Made by a program: the position numbers and the translations under genes
The notes under the pieces: generated by a model
Databases searched by the model: none
Seen by the model: only the letters and a program-made list of their open reading frames with translations
What the model was told of the DNA's origin: nothing
Part shown: positions 6,706-16,500 of the stretch, in pieces
How the letters are laid out: each line of letters opens with the position of its first letter
Position numbering within the stretch: position 1 is the first letter of the stretch
NCBI GenBank assembly: GCA_016218905.1
Contig: JACRCS010000945.1
Location: 1 to 20,270, forward strand
Reading direction: 5' to 3'
DNA length: 20,270 nucleotides
Origin: Deltaproteobacteria bacterium
GTDB lineage: Bacteria > Desulfobacterota_C > Deferrisomatia > Deferrisomatales > JACRMM01

Positions 6706-7046
6706 CGTCTGAAGCTAGCGCTGGAGTGGGCCGTCCAGAGCCTCGCCAAGGCGGGCACGCTCTCGATCATCGGTGTCTATCCCCAGACCTCGCGGGCGTT
6801 CCCCATCGGGAGGCGATGCAGAAGAACCTGACGATGAAGATGGGGAGCTGCAACCACCGGCGCTACATCCCCGAGCTCCTGGAGTACGTGGAGAGCGGGG
6901 TGGTCGACCCGAGCCGCTTCGTTACGAAGGTGGAGCCGCTCTCGGCGATCCTTGATGCCTACAAGGCCTTCGACCACGCTGAGCCGGGATGGATGAAGGT
7001 GGAGATCGCGCCTGCGGGGGAACCGCCGCTCCTACAGGCTGCATGA
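6706..7046 (+). pseudogene. Frameshifted C-terminal fragment of a zinc-dependent alcohol dehydrogenase
   Basis: Two frames together give the C-terminal third of a medium-chain (formaldehyde-dehydrogenase-like) zinc alcohol dehydrogenase. Frame one (6706-6810) reads EWAVQSLAKAGTLSIIGVYP to AFPIG; frame two (from about 6810) continues EAMQKNLTMKMGSCNHRRYI through FDHAEPGWMKVEIAP to TGA at 7044-7046. One base is missing at the join (GGG-AGGCG around 6808-6812). The catalytic zinc domain and most of the Rossmann fold, about 270 residues, are absent: a TAA stands at 6703-6705. It is therefore both truncated and frameshifted and is non-functional unless there is a sequencing error, which could not restore the missing N-terminus. 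Confidence 0.8.
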
Positions 7047-7240
7047 GGGAAGAACCCGAGCTCCCGAGGAGGCCCCAACCTGTTGCGGGCTGTTGGCCGA
7101 CGGAGCTGGTGAGGGCGGCCGGAGCGGATCGGGAGGGAGCGCCGGGGTCCTCGGCCTGCCGGCGCCTCTTCCCTCCTCAGAGCTCCCAGACTCCGGCGGC
7201 GAGGCGCAGTTGAGCGACCGTACGGACTTCCGACTAGGAA

Positions 7241-7813
7241 TCAGCCGAGGATCAGCTCGGATAGCAGCCGCTTCGGCACGTGGTGGACGCTCCTCTCGTC
7301 CCGCCAGTAGCGGACGTCTCCGCCGGGCGGGAGGTCTTCGAGCACCACGGTCTCGGCGGGTCTGCCGAGGGCGAGGACGAGGCGGATCAGAAACCGCTCC
7401 GGAATCCCCAGCTCCCGCCGGAGCCGCTCCTTGTCCACGGCGCCGATCATGCAGCCCCCGAGGCCCCTTTCGGTGGCGCCGAGGAGGATCGTCTGCGCCG
7501 CGATGCCGTCGTCGCACCACCACTCCTTCGTGATCTCCTGGTCGATCAGGAGCACGAGGTACGCCGCAGGCCGCTCCCCCGGGGCCGGACCGCCCCAGTC
7601 CTTCAGGTACGCCGCCCACTTGAGACAAGGAAAGATCCGGGCGTTTCGCTCCGGGTCGGAGGAGAGGACGTACTTCAGGGGCTGGCGGTTGGCGGCCGAC
7701 GCCGTGCACCTGGCGAGCCCGACCAGCTCCTCCAGCGTCTCCCGGGCGATGGCGTGGGACTCGTCGAAGCGGCGGTAGCTACGGTTGCGGAGGACGAGGT
7801 CTTTCAAGCCCAT
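7241..7813 (-). CDS. Nitroreductase family protein
   Basis: The protein has 190 residues, typical of compact FMN-dependent nitroreductases. RNRSYRRF (9-16) is the N-terminal FMN-phosphate-binding signature; ASAANRQPLKYV (38-49) and the later stretch CDDGIAAQTILLGATERGLGGCMIGA match the conserved DxGxAxxNxxLxAxxxGLGxxxI segment. The expected activity is two-electron NAD(P)H-dependent reduction of an unknown acceptor, as a cytoplasmic dimer. The ATG at 7813 is chosen over an upstream extension because AAAGGAG sits 6 nt before it and the protein then begins at the family's usual point. It is monocistronic: a palindromic repeat element lies upstream and a pseudogene converges downstream. Confidence 0.9.
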   Translation of the reverse strand: MGLKDLVLRNRSYRRFDESHAIARETLEELVGLARCTASAANRQPLKYVLSSDPERNARIFPCLKWAAYLKDWGGPAPGERPAAYLVLLIDQEITKEWWCDDGIAAQTILLGATERGLGGCMIGAVDKERLRRELGIPERFLIRLVLALGRPAETVVLEDLPPGGDVRYWRDERSVHHVPKRLLSELILG

Positions 7814-7952
7814 GGAAGCTCCTTTGATTGGAGAGTCGCGGCTTCGGCGGAGGATCGTTCCGGCACGAATGCGGCCGTCGAGAATTCGCGCCGATGACCC
7901 GGCGGACCCTCTCAGGCTTCCAGACGAGCGCTTCCTTGCGGAGAAGTTCGAT

Positions 7953-8035
7953 ATCCGCAGATTTCTCAGATCTTCGCAGATTACGACAGGCCGTTTTTCG
8001 GTTCTCCATCTGCGCAATCTGCGAAATCTGTGGAT
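7953..8035. repeat. Imperfect palindrome built of 9-nt units (ATCTGCG type)
   Basis: The left arm (7953-7981) and right arm (8008-8035) are inverted copies with few mismatches around a 26-nt centre. The right arm is three successive 9-mers starting at 8008, 8017 and 8026, each beginning ATCTG; the left arm read on the other strand has three matching units. It occupies the gap between the nitroreductase start and the recD stop. It could fold into a long hairpin in RNA from either strand and might terminate recCBD transcription. Confidence 0.8.
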
Positions 8036-8084
8036 TTGTCATCCGTACCCCGCTATGTGCGGATACAGCGCCTGCTGAATGGCG

Positions 8085-9944
8085 TCAGGACTCCGCACTG
8101 CCCCACAGCGCCTCGCCCAGCCCCGACGCGCGGGCCACCCGCCGGGCCACGGCCTGCGCCACGACCTCCTCGCTCCCCCACACCTCCAGGGAGTTCCTCG
8201 CCCGGCTCGCGCCGGTGTAGAGGAGCTCCCGGGTGAGGACGCGGGAGGGGCGGTCGCCGAGGAGGAGCAGGACCCGGTCGAACTCCGAGCCTTGGCTCTT
8301 GTGGACGGTCATCGCGTAGCACGTCTCGTGGGGCGGCAGGCGCAGCAACGGGAGCCGGCGCCACCCGGCCGTGCCTTCCGGAGCGGGGAAGTACGCCCGG
8401 AGCGCGCCGCCCTCCTCGGGGTCAGCGAGCACGAGGCCCACGTCTCCGTTGGCGAGCCGCAGCCCGGGATCGTTTCGGACCACCAGCACCGGCCGGCCCG
8501 GGTACCAGCCGCCCCTGGAGGCGAGCCCGTGCTCGAGGAGGATTCCCTCCACGGCCCGGTTGACGGCGGTCGCGCCGTAGGGTCCTTCCCGGTGGGCGCA
8601 GAGGATCCGGAACGCGTCGAAGCTCCGGAACGCCTCCCCGGGGTCGGTCTCCCTCAGGCCGGGAGCGAAGGTCCCGAGGACGAGCTCCTCGAGCTCCCGG
8701 CGAAGCCGCTCCTGGGTCGGCGCCTCCCGCCACGAGAGCTCGGGGCGGCTCCCCGGGGGTCCCCCGCCAGCCTTCCGGAGGAGCTTCGTGGCCCCGGCCG
8801 CGTCGCCCTGATTCACGGCGAGGCAGAGGCCGCCGATCCCACTCTCGGCTCCGAAGCGATAGCTCCTTCGCAGGAAGGTTACGCAATCGGCGAGGGGGCC
8901 CCCGGGTGGCCGCCCAGGGTCCCCCGGAACACGCTCGCCCGTCATCCGGGCCAGGGTTTGCGCGAAGGCCGGAGAGTATGCGTGCCGCTCGGGTCCCGGC
9001 CCGCAGAGGTCGCCGAGCACTGAGCCCGCCTGGACCGAGGCGAGCTGGTCCCGGTCCCCCACGAGGAGCACCCGGGTCCGGGGCGCCAGCGCCGAGACGA
9101 GCCTCGCCATGAGGGGCAGGTCGATCATGGAGACCTCGTCCACCACGACCAGGTCGTAGGGGAGAGGGTTCTCCGCGCCGTGCCGGAACGACGTCGTGCC
9201 CGGGACCGCGCCGAGGAGCCGGTGGACCGTCGACGCTTCCTCGGGGACCCTCGAAGCGAGCTCCGCCGGGAGCTCCAGGCGCGCCCGCTGGCCTCGGATC
9301 GACTCCTGGAGCCGGGCCGCGGCCTTCCCGGTGGAAGCGGCGAGCGCGATCCGCAGCGGACCCTCCCGCTCGAGGAGGAGGGCCAGGATCCTCGAGACGG
9401 TCGTCGTCTTCCCCGTGCCGGGTCCGCCCGAGAGGATGCAGAGGCGCTTCGAGGCCGCCACGGCAGCGGCGAGCTTCTGCTCGTCGACCTCGTCCCGGTC
9501 GCCGTCCGCGCGCCGCGGGAAGAGCCGTTCCAGGCTCGCCCGCGCGCTCGCCTCGTCGAGCTCGAGCACCGCGGCCGCCCGCTCCCGAACGAAGTCGGCC
9601 ACCCGACGCTCGTAACTCCAGTAGCGCTGCAGGTAGAGGCGGGCGCCGGAGAGAATGAGGGGCGCGAACTCCCCCCGTCCTCCCACGGCGGCGCTCGCCC
9701 GGAGCGCGTCGATCCACTCGGGCACCGAGAGCCGCGCGATCCCGAGCTCCTTCAGCTCCTCGGCCGCGGAAGCGAGGTCGAGGCAGACGCTGCCCTGGGC
9801 CGTCGCCCGGCTCAGCCACGCCGCCGCCAGGACCGCGCCCGGAGCGCCTCCGCTCCAGCGTTCGACCGCCCGGGCGAAGTGGAAGTCGAGCTCGCTGAGC
9901 TCTCCCCTCGCCCGCAGCTCCGCCACTGCCTGCAAGTCCGTCAC
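8085..9944 (-). CDS. recD: RecBCD enzyme subunit RecD (5'-3' helicase)
   Basis: The protein has 619 residues (E. coli RecD has 608). RecD is the fast 5'-3' SF1B helicase motor of the RecBCD double-strand-break repair complex. Seen: Walker A SGGPGTGKTTT (172-182), the TGKAAARLQESI motif Ia region, Walker B VVVDEVSMID (266-275), LVGDRDQLASVQAGSVLGDL (motif III), and C-terminal MTVHKSQGSEFDRVLL and LLYTGASRARNSLEV (motifs V and VI). The start is GTG at 9944, whose GTGA overlaps the recB stop by 4 nt, typical coupling in this operon. The frame is open further upstream only as a shadow of recB. It is last gene of recC-recB-recD. All helicase motifs look intact. Confidence 0.95.
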   Translation of the reverse strand: MTDLQAVAELRARGELSELDFHFARAVERWSGGAPGAVLAAAWLSRATAQGSVCLDLASAAEELKELGIARLSVPEWIDALRASAAVGGRGEFAPLILSGARLYLQRYWSYERRVADFVRERAAAVLELDEASARASLERLFPRRADGDRDEVDEQKLAAAVAASKRLCILSGGPGTGKTTTVSRILALLLEREGPLRIALAASTGKAAARLQESIRGQRARLELPAELASRVPEEASTVHRLLGAVPGTTSFRHGAENPLPYDLVVVDEVSMIDLPLMARLVSALAPRTRVLLVGDRDQLASVQAGSVLGDLCGPGPERHAYSPAFAQTLARMTGERVPGDPGRPPGGPLADCVTFLRRSYRFGAESGIGGLCLAVNQGDAAGATKLLRKAGGGPPGSRPELSWREAPTQERLRRELEELVLGTFAPGLRETDPGEAFRSFDAFRILCAHREGPYGATAVNRAVEGILLEHGLASRGGWYPGRPVLVVRNDPGLRLANGDVGLVLADPEEGGALRAYFPAPEGTAGWRRLPLLRLPPHETCYAMTVHKSQGSEFDRVLLLLGDRPSRVLTRELLYTGASRARNSLEVWGSEEVVAQAVARRVARASGLGEALWGSAES

Positions 9945-12900
9945 GGGGAACCCTCCGGCAGCTCCCCCGCCAGGAAGCGCGCGAGCTCCTCGATGAGCCG
10001 CCGCGGCGGCCGGTCGTGGAAGACGCCGGCGCCCCGCCCCAGCTCCGGCCTCATCCCCCGGACGAAGAGGTAGTAGGCGCCGCCGAAGTGGACGTCGTGG
10101 TCGTAGCCGGGGAGGCGCCGCCGGAGGTAGCGGTCGAGCGCGACGGCGTAGAGGTGGTATTGGAGGAGGTAGTACTCCTCTACCATCACGGACCGGAGGG
10201 CCTCGGGCCCGTAGGCCCGCGGATCGCTGCCGAGGTAGTTCGACTTCCAGTCGAGGAGGTAGTAGCGGCCCTCCGCCTGGAAGACGAGGTCGATGAAACC
10301 CTTGAGGTAGCCGTTGGCGGTCGTGAAGCCGAGCTCGCCCAGCCTTCGGCCGAACGGCGCGAAGCCGGGGCCGGTCCGGGTGCGGAAGAACTCGGCCAGG
10401 CCGCCGGGCGTGACGCCGGCGCAGGGGAAGAGGAACTCGAGCTCGTGCGCGCGCTCCTCCGGCCGCAGCCCACTGAGGCTGAAGGGGCTCCCTTCGGCGA
10501 GCGGCGTACGGAGCACGTCCCGAACCATCGCCTCCACCGGACCGAGCCACTCCGGCTCGAAGCGGTGCTCGGCGAGCTTCGCCGCGATGAGGGCCCTCGC
10601 CGCCGCGCCCTCGGGCGCTCCGAAGTCGATCCCCTCGAAGATCTCGTGCACGCACTGCCCGGCGCGCGCGCCCCTCGGGAAGCCGAGGAACGTCGATGCC
10701 TTGGGTTCACCGTCCTCGGGGGGCGCGGAGGCGCGTTCGTCTCGGTCCGGGCGCTCCGGCTCGGGTGTCGAGGAGGTGAGCGCCGTGAAGCTGGAGATCC
10801 GCAGGGCCTCGGGAACGCGTCCGCGCAAGGGACGCGGCGAGAGGTCCGCCGGGCAGGCGGAGCCGGCCTCGAACCGTTCCCCGCGAGGAGCCGGGTCGAC
10901 AGGGAGGACCTCCAGGGCGCCCCCGGCCCGGAGCGCGAGCTCCCCGAGCTCCGCCCGTCGCGCCGCCGAGCTCGAGGCCTCGGCGCCGGCACCGCCCTCC
11001 GGCGCCGCCCGGTGGAGGTACGCCAGGGCCGCGCTCTCGGCGCCCCTGAAAGTCCCCCAGACGAGGTAGCAGCGGTGCTTCGCCCGGGTCAGGGCGACGT
11101 AGAGGAGCCTCAGGTCCTCGGCGAGGAGCTCCTCCCGGGCGAGCCGCCGGTGCGTCTCGATTTCGTCCGAGCCGAGGTCCAGGAACTCCGTCCGCTCGGC
11201 CTCGCCGCGGTGGAAGGAGACGGGCCCCCGCTCTTCCCGGGGTGGGCTCCAGCAGTAGGGGCAGAAGACGATCGGGTACTCGAGGCCCTTGCTCCGGTGG
11301 ATCGTCACGACCCGCATGGCCTCGGCGTCGGTCTCCAGGCGAAGCTGGTGCTCCTCGGCGTCCGAGGACTCCCGGAGTCGCCGCGCGAGCCAGACGATGA
11401 GCTGCTCGGGTCCCCTCTTCTCCGCGACGCTCTCCCGGTGGAGGGCCTCGAAGCAGTGGAGCAGGTTCGTGAGCCTGCGCTCGCCGTCCGGGAGCGGGAG
11501 CAGACGCTCGCGGACTCCTTCCCGGGCGAGGAGGACCCGGGAGGCCGCGAGGAGACCCTTCTCCACCCAGAGCTCGTGGTACTCCCGGAAGCCCTGGAGC
11601 CGCCCCGTCCAGGTGTCCTCGTCGGCGAGCAGCCGGGCGAGACCGTCGCCTCCCACCCCGAAGAGGTCCGTGAGGAGGGCCGCCTTGACCCTCCCCTCGT
11701 TTCCCGGCTCGGCCAGGGCCCGGAGGAGCCGGAAGACCTCTTCGGCCTCTCTCGACTCGAAGAGGCTGCCGGTGCTCTGGAGGACGCTCGGGACGCCGCG
11801 GGTGCCGAGGACCCCCTGCACGAGGGAAGCCTGGCGGTTGCTCCGCACCAGCACGGCGACGTCGGCGGGGGCGACGGGCCTCCCGTCGATCCGGGCCCTG
11901 CCGGCCCGGCCGGCGTTCAGGAGACGGGCGATTTCGTCGGCGACCGCTTCGGCGACGAGGCCCGTCCCCTCGCCCGTCCCGAGCGGCTTCTCGCCCTCCG
12001 CCCGCTCCAGGAGCCAGAGCTTCAGGGGAGCCGGGTCGGGCGAGCCGTCGAGCTCGAGCTCGGCCTCGCCGGGCCTCGCTGCGGCCTCCACGGGCTCGAA
12101 GGGGATCTCGGACAGGTGGAACGGCCGCGGACGCCCTTCGAAGAGCGCGTTCACGGCCGCGACGAGCCGCGAGCTCGAGCGCCAGTTGACGCCGAGCGTG
12201 TAGCGCGCGCCGGCCTCCCGCGCGGCGGCCACGTAGGTGAAGACGTCGGCGCCCCGAAAGCCGTAGATCGCCTGCTTCGGGTCTCCGATGAGGAAGAGCG
12301 CCGTCTCCTCGGAGAAGGCGCGCCGGAAGATCGCGTATTGGACGCCATCCGTATCCTGGAACTCGTCGACGAGGGCCGCGCCGTACCTCTTCCGAAGCCG
12401 GCCGGCCACCTCGGACCCGCCGGGCGCTTCGAGGGCGCGCTTGAGATCCAGGAGGAGGTCATCATAGCTCCGGACGCTCCGTTCCCGCTTGCGGCGGCGG
12501 AGCTCCTCCCCTGCCCAGCGCAGGCACTCGGCCTTGAGCGCGAGAATCTTCCGGTCGTAGGCCCCGCGCAGCGCTTCGAGAGCGGAGCGAAGCTCCTCGC
12601 AGGCGTGGAAGAAGGGGTGGTCCGGAGGAGGCGAGCCGTCCTTCGTGGCGGCAGCGAGGTCGCTCGCGCAGAAGCGTTTGAAGTTGTCGAACCGCGCCTG
12701 GGGCGTGCCGGTGCAGAGATACTCCCGGAGCTGATCGAGCCAGGAGGGCACGAACCGCTTGGCGTACGTCTGGCGCTTGAGCCGAGGGTCCTCGAGGAGG
12801 ATCCGGCACACCTCGGTCTCTCCCTCGGCCCAGACGCGGCGGACCCGGTCGAAGGCCTCCCGGTACGACTCCTCCACGCCGGCCGTCTCGCTCCCGGCGT

Positions 12901-13510
12901 CCTCCGGCAGGATGGAGATCTCCGGTTTGCGCGAGGCCGTCCGGAGCAGCCGCGCGAGCCCCTCCGGGCCGAACTCTTCCCGCTGGGTCTCGAGCACGTA
13001 CGCGAGAAAGTCCGCAGACTCGCCCAGGAGCCGCGAGCGCCAGAAGTCCTCGGCCACTTCCCGCAGGAGCTCCGAGGCGTCGGGGACGAGCTCGGCCTCG
13101 GCGGAAGATCCGCACTCGAAGGCGCTCTCCGAGAGCGCCCGGGCGCAGCAGCCGTGGATCGTGAAGATCGCGGCCTCGTCGACCTGCGCGAGCGCCGCGG
13201 CGAGGAGCCCCGCGGCCCGGTGGCGATCGGGGGACCGCTCGAGGAGGGCGAGGAGGAGCTCGTCGGCGGGCGCGGCCTCGCCGGAGAAGGCCCTCAGCGC
13301 CTCGCGAATCCGCCGCCGGATCCGGTCGCGGAGCTCCCCGGTCGCCGCCTCGGTGAACGTCACGACGAGGATCCTCCCGAGCGGGAGCCCCTTTTCCAGC
13401 AGGAGGCGAAGGTAGAGCCCCGCTAGAGCGTACGTCTTGCCCGTCCCGGCGCTCGCTTCGAGGAGGTTTCGCCCTTCGAGGGGGCAGGAGAGGAGGTCGA
13501 AGAGCGCCAT
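9941..13510 (-). CDS. recB: RecBCD enzyme subunit RecB (3'-5' helicase and nuclease)
   Basis: The protein has 1189 residues (E. coli has 1180). It is an SF1A helicase plus the only nuclease of RecBCD; it processes DNA ends and loads RecA. Helicase motifs: EASAGTGKTYALAG (18-31), ALVDEFQDTDGVQYAIFRRA, LFLIGDPKQAIYGFRGADVF, LGVNWRSSSRLV, VVTIHRSKGLEYPIVF and LRLLYVALTRAKHR. C-terminal nuclease residues are complete: His955 (QCVHEIFE), Asp1074 (FIDLVF), Asp1087 and Lys1089 (LLDWKSNYLG), with the same 13-residue Asp-Asp spacing as E. coli, then the conserved LQYHLYAVAL and HFGGAYYLFVRG. The ATG at 13510 shares one base with the recC stop (TGATG). The frame is open to 15694, but that extension is antisense/shadow of recC, not a fusion. 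Confidence 0.96.
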   Translation of the reverse strand: MALFDLLSCPLEGRNLLEASAGTGKTYALAGLYLRLLLEKGLPLGRILVVTFTEAATGELRDRIRRRIREALRAFSGEAAPADELLLALLERSPDRHRAAGLLAAALAQVDEAAIFTIHGCCARALSESAFECGSSAEAELVPDASELLREVAEDFWRSRLLGESADFLAYVLETQREEFGPEGLARLLRTASRKPEISILPEDAGSETAGVEESYREAFDRVRRVWAEGETEVCRILLEDPRLKRQTYAKRFVPSWLDQLREYLCTGTPQARFDNFKRFCASDLAAATKDGSPPPDHPFFHACEELRSALEALRGAYDRKILALKAECLRWAGEELRRRKRERSVRSYDDLLLDLKRALEAPGGSEVAGRLRKRYGAALVDEFQDTDGVQYAIFRRAFSEETALFLIGDPKQAIYGFRGADVFTYVAAAREAGARYTLGVNWRSSSRLVAAVNALFEGRPRPFHLSEIPFEPVEAAARPGEAELELDGSPDPAPLKLWLLERAEGEKPLGTGEGTGLVAEAVADEIARLLNAGRAGRARIDGRPVAPADVAVLVRSNRQASLVQGVLGTRGVPSVLQSTGSLFESREAEEVFRLLRALAEPGNEGRVKAALLTDLFGVGGDGLARLLADEDTWTGRLQGFREYHELWVEKGLLAASRVLLAREGVRERLLPLPDGERRLTNLLHCFEALHRESVAEKRGPEQLIVWLARRLRESSDAEEHQLRLETDAEAMRVVTIHRSKGLEYPIVFCPYCWSPPREERGPVSFHRGEAERTEFLDLGSDEIETHRRLAREELLAEDLRLLYVALTRAKHRCYLVWGTFRGAESAALAYLHRAAPEGGAGAEASSSAARRAELGELALRAGGALEVLPVDPAPRGERFEAGSACPADLSPRPLRGRVPEALRISSFTALTSSTPEPERPDRDERASAPPEDGEPKASTFLGFPRGARAGQCVHEIFEGIDFGAPEGAAARALIAAKLAEHRFEPEWLGPVEAMVRDVLRTPLAEGSPFSLSGLRPEERAHELEFLFPCAGVTPGGLAEFFRTRTGPGFAPFGRRLGELGFTTANGYLKGFIDLVFQAEGRYYLLDWKSNYLGSDPRAYGPEALRSVMVEEYYLLQYHLYAVALDRYLRRRLPGYDHDVHFGGAYYLFVRGMRPELGRGAGVFHDRPPRRLIEELARFLAGELPEGSP

Positions 13511-16500
13511 CAGCTCTTCTCTCTGGCGCCGAGGAGCGGCGCGTACACGGCCTTCGCCAGTTCCCGGAAGCGGGCCCCGAGGGCGTCCGGGCCGAAACAG
13601 ATGCGGTAGGCGAGGTCTTCGCCCTCGGCCCGGCTGAAGTCGTTTCCGACCCAGCTCGCGACGGCGGCCGCGAGCGCCGCCTCCGGCTCCCCGGCTCGGA
13701 GCGCGTACGCGAGCGACGACTCGGGGAAGAAGGGAAGCGGCCCGAGGAGCGCCTCCCCGTAGAGCGCGAGGAGGTCCGAGAGGAGCGCCGGCGCGTCCTC
13801 GACCGGAGCGAGCCGCCACGCGTCTTCCGAGCCGACGAGGACGCTCGCGCGGGGGAGCCCCTCCTCCTCGAGGCAGTTGAGCGTCAGGTGCTCGACCCAC
13901 AGGCGAACCCAGTCCTTCCCGTTGAGCTTCGCGCACCGCCAGCGGACGAGGGCGCCGTCCCAGACACCCGGGATCGTCCCCGTGAGCCGGAACTCGCCCA
14001 GCGAGAGGTCGACCTCCAGCGGCGGCCGCTCGGGCGCAACCAGGTGGCGCGACACCCTGGCGGCGACACGCGCCGTCTCCCGGCCCGCCTCCTTGAAGGC
14101 GGCCGCGCCGAGGTTGCCCGGCGGAAGCTGCCCTCGGGCGCGGGCGAAGAGGAACCGGCCGGCCGGCTCCTCCCCCGAGAGGAGGGCGCCCGCGAGCTCC
14201 TGGCGGAGCGCGTAGCGCTCGAGCCCCTCCAGCGAGAAGGTCTCTCGATCCGGCGGCGCCTCCGGCACGCCCGAGAGGTCGACGCCGAAGCGGTGGCGCA
14301 GCAGGAACCGGCAAGGGTTGGAGAGGCACTCGGCGAGGCGTGCGAGCGGCACCGCGCGCCAGCTCGCGTCGGGTTCGGCCAGCCGCTCGGTAAGGAACGG
14401 CGCGGACTCCCGCCGGCCGGTCGCGCGAGCCAGGGCCGCCCGGCAGTTCTCCTCGGAGTAGCTGAAGAAGTCCGCGCCGGGCTTGAAGTACGCGGGGCTG
14501 AAGGCCTGGATCCGGTGGCGGGTGACCAGGTGGTCGAGGATCGGCCGGTCCGGGTGGCGAAAGCCCTGCTCGGCGGCGTCCAGGAGCTCGCTCACGAGCA
14601 CCGAGGGGGGCGCCTCGCTCCCGTCCCGGGCGCTCTGGCCCACGTAGCTCAGGTAGAAGACGTCCCTCGCCGAAAGCAGCGCTTCGAGGAAGAGGTAGCG
14701 GTCCTCCGCCCGGGCCGACGGGTCGCCACGGCGGGGCGCCTCGGCCAGGAGGTCGAAGCCGAGACGCCTCTCCCGGCGCGGGAAGACGCCGTCGTCGAGT
14801 CCCAGGAGGGCGACCACCCGGAAGGGGAGGCTCCGCATGGGCCGCAGGGTGCAGAAGGTCACACCGCCGGAGAGGAAACCGGCTGAGCGGCTCCGGGCCC
14901 CGGCGAGCTCCCGCAGGTGGTGGCGGATCGTCCTCAGCTCCAGGGGCTCTCGGAAGCCCGCCCGTTCGGCCGCTTCGAGGGAGCCCAGGGCATCCCGGAG
15001 GTCCTCCTCGGCGCGGGCGGCCTCGTCGGCCGGGAGGAAACGGCGGAGCACGGCCCGAAACGTCTCGGCCCACGCCGCCGGCGGCCTGGGCGTCCGGAGC
15101 TCGTCGAGTGTGGTGAAGACCGCGTCCGCGAGCTCGCAGAACCTCCCGAGCGACTGCGCCTCCGGGCCTTCGATCCCCTCCCAGGGCAGCATCCCGCGAA
15201 AGAGCTCGTCCCCTTCTCCCGCCATGGCGTAGCCGAGGAGCATCCGGTCGAGGCCCGCGGCCCAGCTGTTCTCCCCGTAGGCCGGGAAGCCGCGAGCCCG
15301 CCGCTCTTCGGCGTCCCTCCCCCAGCGGATGCGGGTGCCCTCGACCCAGCGGGCGATCGGCTCCAGGTCTTCGTGCGCGAGGCCGAACCGGCGGCGAAGC
15401 CCCTCGAGTTCCAGCAGATCGAGCACCCCGCTCGCCTCCAGGCGGCTCCCGCAGAGCTCGAGCAGGCGAAGACAGAGCTCGGCGCCGGGCGCCGCCCCCG
15501 GCCGCTCGGCCAGCGTGTACGGGATGCGTCTCGGCCGCTCCTGCGCGACGAAGACGGCCGCGGCGAAGGGCGCGTACGCCTCCATGTCCGGCGCCATGAC
15601 GACCACGTCCTCGGGGCGCAGGTCCGGGAGCTCCTCGAAGAGCGACAGGAGCGTGTCGTGGACGACCTCGACCTCCCGCAAGGGGCCGTGGCACGAGTGG
15701 ACCTGGAGCGAGCGATCCCGGGCGTCGAGGAGGAGAGGCGGCTCCCCTCCACCTCCGCCCCTCGGGCGGAGGTGGAGGAGGTCGGACTGGAGGCAGCGGA
15801 GCAGCGTCGCCTGACCGGGGTCCTCGAAGCAGACGCGCTCCTCGAAGTCGTAGCCGGCGAGCAGGTGCTCGTAGAAGTCACGGCCGAGGCTCCCGAGTGA
15901 CGCGAGGAGGGGAGGGCCGGAGGAGAGGTCGCCCCAGTAGCTCTGGGACGGGTTGAGCGCGTAGACCGTCACCTCCACGTGGGGCGAGAAGGCCGCCAGC
16001 ATCTCCACGTGGAGCGGCGCGAGCGCGGAGACGCCGAAGACGGAGAGGCGCGACGGCAGGCTGCCCTTCGCGGGTGGCCGCTTGCGCATCCGCTCCAGGA
16101 AGCGCGCGCGCAGGGCGCCCTTGTGCTGGCCCGGAGCCTCGGCGCAGAGCCGGCGCCAGAGCTCGGCCTGCCAGTGCTCCCCCTCGCCCTCCTCCCACCC
16201 GAGCACGAGCTGCGGCCGGAAGGTCGCGTACCGGTCGAAGGCCTCCGCGACCCGGCGGGAGAGCTGAAAACGCTCGAGCTCGTCCGCTTCCCGCCCGAGG
16301 TACGCGCGAAGCGGCTCCGCGCCGGGAGCCGACGCGCACTCCGGCAGCAACCGGAGCACGCGCCACGGGAGCACATCCGGTTCGAACGCCCCCCCGCGCT
16401 CGTCCCCGTCGAGCACCCGCCGCACGAGCTCCCACACGACGGCGTCGGGGAAGTAGAAGCGCAGGTGGGCGGCGAGCCCGCGGCTGCGGGCGACCTCGCG

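Noticed and set aside
10016..13426. Very long plus-strand open frame (over 1100 codons) opposite recB/recD
   Set aside because: It is the antisense shadow of GC3-biased recB; it has no family motif, no ribosome site and an unnatural E/R/G/P-rich composition.
9941..15694. Apparent 1917-codon RecB with a giant N-terminal extension or RecC-RecB fusion
   Set aside because: The extension is an out-of-frame reading of recC. Real RecB starts at ATG 13510 with the conserved N-terminus, and recC is intact in its own frame.
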